From Ampelocalamus luodianensis (lineage: Eukaryota; Streptophyta; Magnoliopsida; Poales; Poaceae), in NCBI GenBank assembly GCA_036346255.1, contig CM070620.1, forward strand, positions 16,232,671-16,296,670: 64,000 nucleotides of DNA. The letters are read 5' to 3'. The translations under genes were made by a program, and so were the position numbers. Each line of letters begins with the position of its first letter. The stretch's first letter is position 1. Positions 34,346 through 48,200 of this stretch are shown here, piece after piece. A model generated the notes under the pieces. It was not told the origin of the DNA and ran no database searches. It worked only from the letters and a program-made list of their open reading frames with translations.

Positions 34346-36979
34346 ATGTTGGTCTTGTTCGAGACACCTACAGGGTTGTGCTCTTCCAAGGTGGTCGATG
34401 AGGGCAAGCTTGACAAGGTCGATGTGAGTAGTCGCCGCCACTTTAGCTCTTGGTTTGGGCTATCGCGGACTCCAAGTGGCAGGGGTACCTAGGTTTTGGC
34501 GAAATCGTCACGGCAATGCAGGTTTTTCTTGTCTTTTCGATGTATTCAATCACACTCTATGCTGCCGCCAGAAGGTTAGGGTTATTGTCAACTAACAATG
34601 GGTTTATTCCAACTGTCAGCTCGTCTCTCTAGCGCAAGCGGGGAATGAGATCACTCATGACAACCTTAAACACGATGGTTGTTGTTTGCCACCAAATTAG
34701 CTTCCTCGATATTCTATATTTTTTACTGCTAATTAGTTTACGCTGATTTCTAACAGATCTGAACAGCCTGAATCCACCAGTGATGGAAGGTTTGGATGCT
34801 CTACTTGCGGCAAGTCTATTACACCTCAATGCTGGGGATAACTTCACCGTGTTTGTTTTTTATCCCACTACAATCTAAGAGTGTGACGATAATTGCTTTT
34901 CAGAAATCCAAGCATTTGGTAAAGTGAGTTGATCTGGATATTGATGGTAAGGAATGCACCCTTAAATAGGAAGTCATGCTGGGGAGAAATCTATGAATCA
35001 AACCATTTATATTTGTGCAGGATTTCCTCAGAAACAATCACCTTCAATAAACTAATGGTTCAACTCAAAGTCATCAAAGAAGGTAATGCGAATGTGCTAT
35101 TTATAGCTTTCTTTTATTTTGTTTGTTGAATTGAAGCACGCTTATATAAAAACTTCAAGCTCTTGTAAAATGTTAGCAAGTTTATTTTCCAGCATATTCA
35201 TTATTGGAGAGCTTATCATCGTGTTGTTTCAAATGAATAAATGAACTTTGAGAGCTTGCTGCTGAGCTATAGAAATTCTTCTTTTATGAGACAAGAAGTG
35301 AGGTGAAGGTGAAGCTTTGACTTGCACTTCAAAGCAATCGTATAGAGGTCATGTTCATTTTGGAATTGGAATGTAGTTATCTTGCCTAAAAGATTTACCA
35401 TTTTTCTAGGACTTGTTTCCTCCAAAACCTTATAATTTAAGCAATATCATTTACAAAGAGGCAGTACTTGAAGTCAAAATTCTACTAATTATGGCAATAT
35501 GTTGATGTTTTAACTAACATAAAAAAGGAAAGATCACCAAAAATACTAAAATTTCTGAATATTTTAAAGATTGTCCTTTTGGGTTAACAAGGAGGAAAAG
35601 ACAACAAACTCGAGTCATTTAGCTACTAGAGCTCTTCTGTACCCAACCAAGTAGAACTTTATGTGTACCTTGTTGTTCACTGATGACCTTGGTTCGGTTC
35701 GATTCGGTTCGGTTCGGTTTGGATTATTCATGTTTGGGTTGCTCTTTGAATGTTTATTGGACTAATTGTGCTATGTCTTGTGTTACTTGTTTGCAGGATC
35801 TATAGAAGGAGTTCACGATGTTAGACTCGGCGAGAAAGATGTGTGCTTATTTTTTTTCCTTTAGAGGGCCAAAAATCTTTTCTTTTCCAAACTTCAGTGT
35901 AGGATCTACCATATTTCAACCAAAATAAGCAAGAATGAATGAGCTAGACGTTTTTCTTTTTCCAAATGTTAGCACAGTTATCTTTGTAGGCCTCGCTTCT
36001 TAACTTAGTATAGGGTAGTGGGTACTATTAATTCTGATTACCGGTGCTCATGTTGATCTTTGTGTAACTCCTTCACCCCCAAAAGATCACTTCGCAACTT
36101 AAATCGGTCTCACTTCATAGGATAGAGGACATGAGTGGGTATTTTGATAGTGGAAAACTGAAATTTCCACAAACTTTAAGAAAACATTATAGCTGAATAT
36201 ATGATGTTTCTGAATTGCAATTTCTTTCTCCCAATTCCTATATATTTCTGAACATTTGATGCCTAGAGAGTGGCTAGGCAAATAGATTTGTTTCAACTAT
36301 TGCTTCTGATCTTGTCTCTTATTTGCAACGTGCATCGAGTATATGTTAATAAATTAAGGAAATATTTGGGGATCATGTAACTTTATTGGGACCTCTAACA
36401 TACCCAAAGAAGCAGCAGAGGAAAGTTGATTTCATAGTGATGTAGAATTTTTGATGATCATTTGTGATAATTTCATATCTGCTTCCTAATGATATTTCTT
36501 TGATTCTATATAATTCATTTTGTTTCCTAACTCAATATAGTAAACTTTAATTAGGTGGTTGAGCTGAAGGCTTTCAACAAGTTTGAGAACACGTCTGATG
36601 CCCTTTTAGCTGCGACCCTCATTATTGATAGCAAGCCTAGTAAGGGTTTGCGCAAGTTCTTGTAGAAGCACTGTGAGGGTGAAACATTAGCAGTTGTTGA
36701 TTCTAAACTTGGAAATGCTATAAAAGAGAAGCTGGTCAGTTAGGTTTCTCAGTTCCTTTGTTTGTATAGAATTGCCAAACTTCCCTACAATTTTTTATGT
36801 GCTTTTTGCGAAAAAATTTTGAATGCCTTCACGGTAGCGCTATGATGGAGCTGATGAGAGGGCTGCGAAATCAGCTAGTCGAACTTATATGTGGGTTGGG
36901 TGCACAAGACCTAGGTCCAATGAGCCTCGGATTGTCCCACAACTTGTATAGGTATAAGCCGAAGTTCAATCCTGAAAAC
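34346..36979 (+). pseudogene. NOP58: Partial, intron-containing copy of nucleolar protein NOP58 (NOP5)
   Basis: Four exon-like blocks match the N-terminus of NOP58, a core box C/D snoRNP protein. Block 1, 34346-34423: MLVLFETPTG...VDEGKLDKVD with a donor. Block 2, 35797-35838: DL-stop-KEFTMLDSARK after a TTGCAG acceptor (Trp to TAG). Block 3, 36555-36733: VVELKAFNKFENTSDALLA, LIIDSKPSKGLRKFL, then a stop replacing Gln, and KLGNAIKEKL. Block 4, about 36812-36979: ECLHGS, MMELMRGLRNQLVELICGL, GAQDLGPMSLGLSHNL. The block 4 acceptor (TTTTTGCG instead of GCAG) and donor are mutated. Introns are kept, so this arose by DNA-level duplication rather than reverse transcription. The coiled-coil rest and the NOP domain are absent. 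It cannot make NOP58. Confidence 0.88.
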
Positions 36980-38527
36980 ACGAGTATGATATTGGTGCTA
37001 TACTCCTATCACACCTTTTATTTACCATGTTATTTTGCACTTTATTCTTGGCTCTTATGTCGTATGGTTCAGCATCATTATCTTCCAACAGTTTCATCAC
37101 ATGTCATCATGAATTGGTGTGAATTGATAGTCTCATGGAAAATGCTTCTCTGATAGAATAATTAGATGAGTGTTCTTCGGTAATTTACATGTTGTCATAT
37201 TGTAATCCTTTTTTCGTGTGTGCCTCTCATGTAGATTCTTGTCAACATGTAAGAAATAATCTTTCCTTGCAACTCTAAAGGCTAATGATGTTTGTCATGT
37301 TTTTAGTGGTCTAAAAGATACAAATATGACAAGAATCAGGAACTTTTACAACAGAACATAAGGATTCAAGAAGTTAGAAATCACCCAACTCCTACCGACA
37401 AATCTGATGAAGGCGCTTGGACTTGGAGGCAAGTTTGAAGTATGATTACCAGTGATAAGAAGTCATTTTGGATGAAGCAGAATGTCTAATCTAGAGAAGT
37501 TAAATCATATTATTTTGTATAAACATTGCTTTGATTGCTACTAAGACAAATGTTTCCTATAGATGAGGAGATGCGAGAACATGGATGATAATAGCTATTC
37601 TATTTCAACTTGAACGCACTTATGTATCAGGCATAGTATATTATGTCTAAAAAACCTTTAATTTGAGTTTTACATCATGTATCCAAGGAAAATCACTTTA
37701 TTTTACTTTTTAGAACATGTGGTATGGTTTATTTGGAATCCGTTGCAACACACGGACATGTGGTTAGTAGGAAAGAAAAAGGTGGTAAACAATGATTAAG
37801 AGCCTAGTGAATGGCTTATCACTGAAAAATCCTTAAGTGAACGCCGAATCACTAATATTCTTACTTTGGCTTGGTCCAGATGCACATGAAAGGAAAATTT
37901 ATTAAATAAGCAAGGAACTTATACTTAACAATAATGTTAGGATCTTAACTTCAAGGGTTCTCGAGGAAAATAAATTTATGGCACCGACGTGACACCGGGC
38001 CAAAATGCACAACACGTCGCAAGTATTATATTGCATCGGGGAGTTTGGTTGGAGTCTTCAAGTACATCAAGGCCCTGTTTATTATTATTTTGGGTTCTCC
38101 AAGTTTTGAGTGAGTTGGACTTTACTTTTCTTTAGCTAGATATGGAAAGTTATCAGGGTCAAACTACGCTGGAAAAAATATATTCAAGTGTTGTAAGCTT
38201 GTGATAAAAAATAAGAAAGTGTAGAAGATATGCATGTAGAAATGGAGTTTGTTGACTGTCTCTGTAAAGCAAGGGCCATCGTTTACATAATGTTACAATT
38301 TTTTTTTGCCTTGCGAGCTACGTAGTGTTACATTAGTTAGAGGTTTCTTTGAAAAAATGTTGCACATAATTTAATTCAAATACTGAATATATGAAGCACA
38401 TAAAAAATAAAACAGACTAAATTAACATGTCACATACTGCAAAAATATATTAATCCCTTAATGGTCTGGCCCAACATGGCCTGGCCCAAGGTTTAAATGA
38501 TCTAATTTGGCCACAACAACCCACAAG
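36980..38527. other. Intergenic, no gene recognised
   Basis: AT-rich. 37315-37437 holds a short open run (WSKRYKYDKNQELLQQ...WTWRQV stop) that I cannot assign; it might be another captured exon. Nothing else stands out. Confidence 0.35.
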
Positions 38528-38535
38528 CCCACAAG

Positions 38536-39111
38536 TAGGGGTGTCGACGGATAGAATATGAATCGAATAGTATTCTTCCCGTATTCATATTTTATAAATG
38601 AATATGAATATTGTCAAATACGAATCAAATAGTGGTCTTCCCGTATTCGTATTTTCTAAATGAATACAAATATTTTCAAATACGAATCGAATATTGTAAC
38701 GAATACGAATACGAATAGAATACCTACTAAATTCGGTCGGATTCAGATATCCTCGTAACTTACGCAATTGCACGATATTTATGATATTTTATCCTCGTAC
38801 ATAACACACCTAATCATTCTAGTTTATCTATTTCATATAAAAACATGAATTCATTTTAAACTAAAAATACTTATCCAACTAATTAGTCATACTGCAATAA
38901 AATATGTATATTGTTTTTATCGAATTTGAATACGAAGATAAAATAACATTTCGGATGACAAAAGTTCATACCATATTCGTTTCTATATTTTTTATACGAA
39001 TACGAACATGAGAGAAATTGTTAATTGATAGAAAAATCTAAACTATATTCACTACCAACCGAATTCGGATGTCAAATAAAACAGATAATTCGGGTTCAAT
39101 TGACACCCCTA
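38536..39111. mobile_element. Non-autonomous hAT element with perfect 8-base target duplication
   Basis: The element starts TAGGGGTGTC and ends GACACCCCTA (perfect 10-base inverted termini) and is flanked by CCCACAAG on both sides (38528-38535, 39112-39119). The 576-base interior repeats CGAATA/TATTCG-type motifs and codes for nothing. It ends 137 bases before the EMB8-like start codon. Confidence 0.95.
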
Positions 39112-39248
39112 CCCACAAGTGCTTTAGATGATGGGCTGATGGCCACGTGCCGCCAATCCAACCACAATTCCCCCTGACTCCGACCTGTCCCAAAACAAAA
39201 CTAAAAAGTAGAGTCCAAACCCGAGTGCATACTCCAAGGACAAATCCG

Positions 39249-42200
39249 ATGGCCACACTACCCACGCCACCCCCATTCGTCGGCTCCACCCACCACTTCG
39301 CCCCTCGCCTCCGCTTCCTCCTCCCGGCCGCCGTCACCACCATGTCGCTCTCCGCCTCCGCCTCCGCCTCCGCCATTCCCTCCCAAAACCCTGCCCCCAA
39401 CTGCGGCGACGGGGAGCAGCCTTTCCTCCCTCACGCGAGCCTCGAGATCGCGGGCGCGCGCCGCGGCCTCCTCGCCGGCTTCGATAGCCTCCGCCGCCCG
39501 TACCGCGCCTTCCCCGTATTCGCGTCGAACCGACACGTAGAGACCATCTTCGCTGCCTTCGCGCGGTCGCTCCCCGCCGTCGCGCTCCGGCGCGAGTGCC
39601 TCCGTACCCCCGACGACGGCGCCGTCGCCCTCGACTGGGTCTCCGGCGACGACCGCGCGCTGCCGCGAGACGCGCCGGTGCTAATTCTCTTGGTATGGTG
39701 TTGCTTTCCCTCTCGTGGTGTTGCGCACTGGATACATCGAAAGTGTGTGCTTTTGTTAGCGCGAATGATAGGAATTTGTGTGGAGTTAGGGAGTGGTACG
39801 ATAGACGCATTTCAGTGATTAAGAGTAGCTAAGTGTAATGCAGCTAAGATTTTGCGGTCATATTGGTTAAGGAGATAGTTCATTTTCGGTGAGGCTGTGG
39901 TCTTGGACCGTGTGTAATTTGATTAGTTGACATTTATTGTTGTTGGTGTTGCCGATGTCCTATGTAGAAATGGTGTCCTATGTAGAAATGGTGCGAGGTG
40001 CTAAGTTTGAGTAATTCTGAGGTAATCTCTGTATAGGATTTAGGTCTGCTGCTGAGCAGTTCATTCCTGAGATCTTAAGTGGGGAGGTTTGATTTGATAA
40101 TAGATTTATGTTGTAGGTGAAATAGGGGGTATAGTACTATGGGGGAACATGGAGGAATCTGGAGCAAATGGCAGATAATTATGATATAAAAGGAGTTTAA
40201 TTTCAATAGCATACAATTTTTCAATGTGGAGTGGCACGGTGGTTGCGCATTGACAATGGGCACACACACATACATAAGGAGACAACAGATCAAGCAATGA
40301 ATACCCAATGAACCATACAATGCATATGAACATCATGGTTGGAAATGTTTAACCCTTTGTTATGAATCGAAGATCTACTTGAAGAACGAAGGTAGTATTG
40401 ATGAGTAGCCAGAACGAAACAAGAAGAAGAAGAACTTTAGGGGAAGAAAATACTTGTATTCATATCTTGCCCCCTTCTGTTACAAGCCTCAAGCCTTTTA
40501 TATATTGTGAAGGCTGAGTTTTAATTGAGATAGTTTAAATTGGACTCTATTCCGAATTGTAACAATGCCAATCGAAAACTACTATTTCTAACTGAAACCT
40601 TCTATATTAAAAAACTTGCTATGAGCTATTGTCTTCCGGTGCTTGTATTGAAGACCCACAAAACTATCCATAACACTTCCCCCGTCCTTTTGAAATAGCT
40701 CGTCTGCGAGCTGATAATCTAGAAATTCTTTGATAAAATCATCGTGCTTCACCCAAGTTTCTTCAATGTTATGCAATGAATCTATCTGCCACTGAACTCG
40801 CAATTCCCACACACACCACGATTCAGTCTAGCACGAAGAATACCTACAGGTTGAAGCTGAACTTGTCCATGATGAAGAGGAGGCAAAGCTGAAATATGTC
40901 CAGGAGAAATGCCATGAAATTGCTTGAGACTGGAAATGTGGAAAACATCATGAATGTCGGCCTACTTAGGGATCTCCAAGCGATAGGCAACCTGACCAAT
41001 TTTTGAAACCACCTTGTATGGACCGAAAAAACGAGGACACAATTTGACATTGAGTCCTGGAGCAATTGAAGAAATTTGGCGTTGATGTAGCGCAACCACA
41101 CCAATATCCTTCTTGAAATTATAATTCTCAGCGCTTGTTATCAGCCAAACTTTTCATATGTTGTTGAGATTGAAGCAGCGTGCAATTTCTTGAATGAACT
41201 CGTCCCTTTCACTCAATAACTTTTGAACTTCATGAACGGCCTCTATGTCTCCAGTATGCTGTATTAACGAAGGCGGTTGCTGCCATAGCGACCGAAAGGT
41301 GGCTTTGACGAAAAGATGTGTTACATCTCAACGTCCTTGCGATCTCCACATAAACAACGAAGATACATCTCAACTGTCCTATTAACCACCCCAGTTTGCC
41401 CATCAGATTACGGATGATACGCAATGCTCATTTGTAGTTTCACACTGGCCAAGTGGAAAAGATCTTTCCAAAAATGACTCGTAAAAATCTTGTCATGATC
41501 ACCGACAATAGACTCTGGAAACCCATGTAAGCGCACAATATTGTCAAAAAAATACCTGGGCCACCGATTGAACCATAAAGGGATGACTCAAAGTGAGAAA
41601 GTAAGCGTATTTTGAAAACCTGTTGACGACTGTCAATATAACTGATTTGTGGGCAACTTTAGGCAATCCCTCGATAAAATCCATGCTAATGTTGCCCAAA
41701 CTCAATGAGGCATCGGAAGAGGCTGAAGCAAACTGGTCGGATGCAAATGCTTGGATTTATACCTCTGGCAAGTGACACATTTGCGTATGAATTCCTGAAG
41801 CAAATGTCGGCCTCTTGGGATATAGAAACTGGTCTGTAAACGATGCCAAGTCTTAGCAATGCCCTCAGGACCCACTGAATGTGCAACAGAAAAGAGATTT
41901 TGAAGACCAGGGAAATCAGCGGGAACAAATATACGATGGTGACAGAGTAAGAGACCATCCACAAATGTCGATCGGTGAGTGAGTACGGCGCTCGATCGGT
42001 ATATTTGGCGTTCCAAGACGGAAGCGAGGTAAATTGGCAACGCAAGTTGTCATAGTAAGCAAAATCGACCGATGAAATTGTATGCAAAGTGAGATCCTCG
42101 TGTTGATGGGGGAGAGCATCGGCCACGATGTTGTCTTTGCCTGGCTTGTACTCCACTGTAAAATCATATCCAAGCAGTTTCGTAATCCATCGGTGTTGCG

Positions 42201-45200
42201 GCACCGTTGTCAACCTTTGATCCAACAAATGCTTCAAGCTATAGTGATCGGTTTTGACCTGAAATGTATGGCCCCAAATATACGGATGCCAATGTCGTAC
42301 GGCGTAAACAAGCCTGACGAGTTCACATTCATAAGCCGGAAATTGAGCTTGATGAGGGGTCGTTGTTTTGCTAAAAAATGCAATGGGTCGACACCCCTGA
42401 TGTAGTATTGCCCCAAACCCAGTACCAGAAGCATCACAGTTAATGACAAAATCTTTGGCGAAATTCGGAAGTTGTAGAACCGGAGCTGTGGCAATGATCT
42501 TCTTCAAAGCATCAAAGGCGTCGTGGCTTCCTTAGTCCAACGAAAACCATCTTTGCAGAGAAGCTTGGTGAGGGGAGCCGCAACATGTCCAAAGTCTTGG
42601 ATAAATTTGCGGTAGTATCTAGCGAGTCGTAAGAAACCGCACAAGCTTCGGATATTGCGAGGATGTGGCCAATCGAGCACGACCGATACCTTGGTATGAT
42701 CCATGGCCACACCGTTGGAAGAGATAACATGGCCCAGATACGATACCAGTTGTTGACCAGAAATACACTTCTTCTGATGAAGGTATAAGTATAACTGATG
42801 AGTGGTCAAAGTATGCAGTGCCTATCGAACATGTTGAAGATGCTCTGCCCAAGTTCGACTGTAAATCAAAATGTCGTCGAAGTAAACGAGAACGAACCAA
42901 CGAAGGAATGGTTGTAGAATCGAATTCATCATCGCCTAAAATGTAGATGGCGCATTGCAGAGGCCAAAAGGAAGCACCAAAAATTCAAAGTGTCCATGGT
43001 GAGTACAGAAGGCCGTCTTTAGCACATCGTCGGGAAACATACGAATTTGATGATAACCGGACCGCAAGTCTAGTTTGGTGAAATATCAGGACCCTTCCAA
43101 TTCATCCAAGAGCACGTCAACATGCAGGATCGGAAATTTGTCTTTGATCATGTGTTCATTCAGAGCCATGTAATCCATGCAAAATCGCCACAAAACATCC
43201 TTCTTGCGAACGAGGAGGATCGGTGACGAGAATTGGGAGGAACTCGGATGGATGATCCCCTGAGCCAACATGGAGGCGCACTGCCGTTCGATTCCGTCTT
43301 TCTGAATGTTGGCGTACCGGTACGGCCGTACTGATATCGTCGGGGCGTTGGGAGTAAGGCGAATGCGATGATCACACGATCGGGCAAGAGGAAGTCCCGA
43401 CGGTTCTGCAAACCGATGTGCAAACTCGGCCAAGAGCGTAGCCATGAGATCATCTCCGATGGCTGCATGTAGCATGGTTGCTGACATGGGAGGATCGTGA
43501 AGACCAGTCCACGTAATCCTTCGGTTGTGCTCCCAATAAGAGAATTGCCGCTGGGCAAAATTCCATAGGACGGGCCCCAATGTACTCAACCACTGCATCC
43601 CCAAGATAGTGTCGAAGCCTGAGAGAGGAATGATGTAAAAATCAACTGCAAATCTGGACGGTGTGATGGTCATTGGTGTATTCCTGCAAATACCACCGCA
43701 TTGAAGTCTATTGCCGTTGGCCACCTTGACCCTGAGGTCGTTGTGGGGTTGGACGGGCAAGTTGAGGGTGGCCACACTGGTTGAGGAAATTATGTGTAGA
43801 CCCTGTGTCAAATAGGGCCATCCCTTCAAATCACCGATACACACCTTTACTTGCATTGTTTGGGCGATCTGAATCTAGGTGACCGCAAGCAAGAAATTTA
43901 CGGTTTGGTCTCGTTCGATGGTGGTCATCCAAATGTTCTCCAGAATCCAGGTCGAGTTCGAGTTCCAACCAGAACAAACATTTGCAACGATGGCCGTATG
44001 AATTGTTCATCACAGTTGAAGCACAACCCCCGTTGTCGGCGATCCGCCATTTCCACAGTGGACAGACGGCGAAAAACCCTTGTTCGTGTCTCGGTGGTTT
44101 GCGGTGTGGCTGTGCGCGACGGAGTCGGCGGGGTTTCAGAAACTGATGGAGCGCGAGGTGGTGGAGGCCGCCATGCTCGGGGACCTGGTTTTGGCATGGA
44201 TGGCGGTCGAATGCTTGCTGTCGGACATGCTATAGTAGGCTAAAGCCGGTCGTAAGCGCGCGCTAAGTTCATCGCGTGTTGCAGGGAGGTATGCCCTTCC
44301 AATTCCACATGAGTCTGCACTGGTTCCGTGAGTCCTGCGGTGAATTGCTCAATCTGATGAGGACGCGATAGCCCGACAATATGACACAATAGGCCGGTGA
44401 ATTCCTGCTGATACTGTGCTAAAGTGCCGGTCTGTTGGAGGTGTTTGATGGCTCCTAAGGTATTCATGCGGATTGCTGGCCTAAAGCGCATCTAACAATA
44501 GTGTTTAAACACTGGCCAGGAGATTGTACCTTCATCTTGTTCGAGTTGATAGAACCATGAGTGGGCAATTGAGGAGAGGTGGAAAGTCGCCATCCAAACC
44601 TTGTCTTCTTCAGTTGTTTGATAAGCTCTGAAGTAGTGCTCACATTTGTTTAACCAAGTGATGGGGTCCTCGGAGCCGTCATAGATTGGCAATTCCAAGC
44701 GAGGCAGGCGAGGTTGGTCAAGGTGAAAACGCGGTGTCTCCTGGTTCTGGCGATACCCCTGCGGGTCGTCCAATGTGCCGGGAAAACAATGCCGTTTGAA
44801 GCCTGCTAGTGCGCGGTAGTGATCGTATCGGTTGGTTGGTGGAAACCAAGTATCGGACGTCGTCATCGAGCCGTCTTCGACAGGTGCGGGTGGTGGAAGC
44901 AAGCCCGCTCTACCCAATGTTGCAGGCAGCTGTCCGGGTGGAAGCGTCGCGGTGAATGTTGCTGGCAATCCTCGGAGTGCGTCGAACATCTAGCGCATCT
45001 CTTTGGCCAGATTGTTGAGGCGTTGATCAGAGGCCAACTGCTGATCACAGAACCTCTGTTCGTTGGTGACTTGGAGATTGGTGATGGCCTGAAGAAGTTC
45101 CGACTGAACCTGTTCCAATCCGTCCAGTCGAGTGTCGGACCCAAATTTGGAGTTTGGAATCCATTGTGTTAAGCTGTGTCATTCCCTGGATCAGAAGATA

Positions 45201-48200
45201 GCACACACACAGATACATACTTGGTCATTCACACCCATGGAAGTTCCAGGCGGCCTACGACCAGGTGCCACCATGCTTCGCTAAAGAGGAAGGTTCCAGC
45301 AGCCCAAGGTAATAACTGTACTCAGCGTAGATCGTGCTCGGTAGGAACAGTGCTCGTACGAACAGTGCTCGGTGCATACAGTGCTCGTAGGAACAATGCT
45401 CGCTGTGAACAGTGCTCGTATGAACAAAGCTGGGTGTGAACAGTGTTCGGTGTGAACAGTGCTTGGTGTGAACAGTACTCATGGGGATAGTGCAAGCCCA
45501 CAATGTATTACATAACAGGTCGAGCGGCCAACTGTTTTACAAAGGGCCACGAAAGCCGCAATTTATACAAAAGTCAATAGTACAAAGTTGAGGACAAGTG
45601 CAGGAGCAGAACAAGTCGTAGTGGATCCATTCACTCTGCCCATAGGCAAACGACTGGGGTTCCCAGCCTAAGCTTCATTATCTTCACCATCATCCGGTTC
45701 AGCCTCCGAGTAGTAGTCGTAGGGGGTCTTGTTCGCGTGGGCTGAAAGATTATATCGGATGAGCCTGAGTACACAATCGTACTCGCGAGCCAACACACAA
45801 TGCAATTATTATAGATGCAAGGCTAATCAAAGGGGAAGCTCAGGGTTCCTTTTATTTGCATAAAGCCACCAATTTGAAATAAGGTAAGTAGTAGCCAAAA
45901 CCTGAGACTTAGCATTTTGCTAACACGAGTTTTATAAACAGAGTTTTTGTTGTAAAGTACTAGTGGAGGTCCAACCTCCTATACCATTGAATGGCTCCAT
46001 CCACTCAATGCTCGGGCTATCCCGTAATTACCACTAGTCCCAGACCAGGCCTTTTCAAATCCCTGGGTCCCACCCCATCTTTCCATTCCATCCACAAATC
46101 GGTTTTTAGAAAAAGAAAAGTTATATCAAGCAAGTTCTCAACACGCTCTTGATCGTGAGCACAACTATCGGATAGTTTTCTTATTCTCTGAGTTTGCAGC
46201 TTTACCCACAAGAGATAATCATCTTGATATGTACACATATTTCCTTGGACATGTGAATCAAGGAGATTATCACAAGGTCTTTACAATGCTCAACCTCGCG
46301 CAACCCGCTAAGGTTTCCGCGCTTGAGCCAAGCTTTTCGGGAGGCCCCTCTTGCGTCATGTGGTTTTCGGTGGCTTCTTTCCCTTTACGCCACATTCCTT
46401 GATGGCGAAGCCACGCGAAGCGAGCAAATTAGTTAGCAGTCGTACCTATTATAGACTTGTGGTCGTAGTGTTTTTACATGAGAGGTCATCACCAGATTCG
46501 GTCCTTAATTGACTTGGGTAGCACATCCACATACCAACATCCTCTTGTGCCACCGGCACCAGCTCCTCTTTCCATCCGCCCAAGTTGAAATCTGTTTTTC
46601 AGGTTTTATTTGTTTTGAAAATAATCCTTTAGTCCAACATACCAGCCAAACTCCCAGCCTCGACTGCCCAAATCCAGTTTTCATGTTGAAAGAGTGTTGT
46701 CGGGTAATGTAATGCCCAAATGACAATGTATTTAAGCAAGGCTAAGAATGACACTTAGATACAGACTTATTAACTAGTATGTAATCCATTAAGTTTAGGG
46801 TGACAAGGATAGTATCCAAGTTTTTGGAAGTTTATACACAATTATTATTAAGGCATTAGCTACGACTAGACCAAACATAGTTGCATAAATCATAGCAAAT
46901 GCAATTTCATAATTTAAAGCAACATAATTTGCAAAGAGTAGGTGCAATATGATCAAAGTGTTGACTCGCCTTGCTCAGAGTACTGCTGATCTTGGTCCTG
47001 ATCAATTGATGGTTTTTCGGTCGCCTCGGCTTCTATATACGCAAAGACAACCAAAAAGGCAAATAAGCACATATGAATGCAAATCGCTTTCAAACATTTG
47101 ATGAACTCCAAATAATGCAAGGTCGTAAATCAGAAGTATTAGACCAGTATAGTTGAGGACTTAGTGGTCAAGACTCAGTGACCGAAACTCAGTAGTCAAA
47201 CTCGAGTGGGCGAACTATGTGGTTGAAACACAGTGGTCGAAACTGTGTGGTCGAAACACGGTGGTCGAGAGAGTGATCGAAATGAGTAGTTGAAACTGTG
47301 TGGTCGGAACACAGTGGTCGAAAGAGTGGTCGGCGAGTGGTGGCTCACGGTGGTCGGCGAGTGGTGAAACTTCGATGGTCGAGATCGATGGTCGAATTGA
47401 TGGTGGCGTGTGTCGAGACACAGTGGTCGAGAATGAGTAGTTGAACTGTGTGGTGAAACGATGGTCGAACTTTATGTCGAGCGTGGTCATGGCGCTATAG
47501 TGCTCGTAGTACTCGATGCTCGTGGATGCTCTGATGCCTTAGCGGTGCGTGGTCGTGGCGCTCGATGCTTGTAGATGCTCTGATACTCATAGCGGGTTGT
47601 GGTCGTAGCGCCCAAGTGGTCGTAGCGCTACAATCTCGTGGAGGTTTCAGTGGTCGTAGCGGGCTGTGTGGTTGTAGCGCACAAGTGGTTGTAGCGCTCG
47701 AGTGGTCTAATAGAGTGGTTGGAAGGGGTTTTCGACCATTGGTCGGAAGGGGTTCCAACCATTTGGTCGAAGGGGATTTTGGCCACCTGGTCGGAAAGGA
47801 CTTTGACCACCTGGTCGAAAGAGGTTTTCAACTAGGAGTGGTTGGAGAGGGGATACGACTGGGTGTCATTGGAGGAGGTTCAATTGGTCGTAGTCGAAGG
47901 AGTTTCAACTACGTGGTCGTAGAAGATTGGTGGTCGTAGTCGAAGGAGTTTCGACTACGTGTTCGTAGAAGATTCGGCTGGTTGTAGTCGAAGGAGTTTC
48001 GACTACGTGGTCGTTGTCGGGACCCGAAAATACATCTCAGGAACCCTCTGTGTATTTTGAACTAGTCCCAGATCAGTAGCTAGCTCACACAGGATAACAG
48101 TGATGAAATACCATCCATTTATTCAATTTAACTAAAAAGATCTCAAAGTAACAAATAATAATAATAACTGGACCTTACGGTCAACGTTTACTTAACTTGC

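Noticed and set aside
34346..36979. A functional NOP58 gene
   Set aside because: Two in-frame stops, mutated splice sites and absence of most of the protein.
45133..45146. TGTCGGACCC resembles the start of the long-LTR family
   Set aside because: It lies inside chromovirus gag coding sequence that continues to the ATG at 45170, so it is a coincidence.
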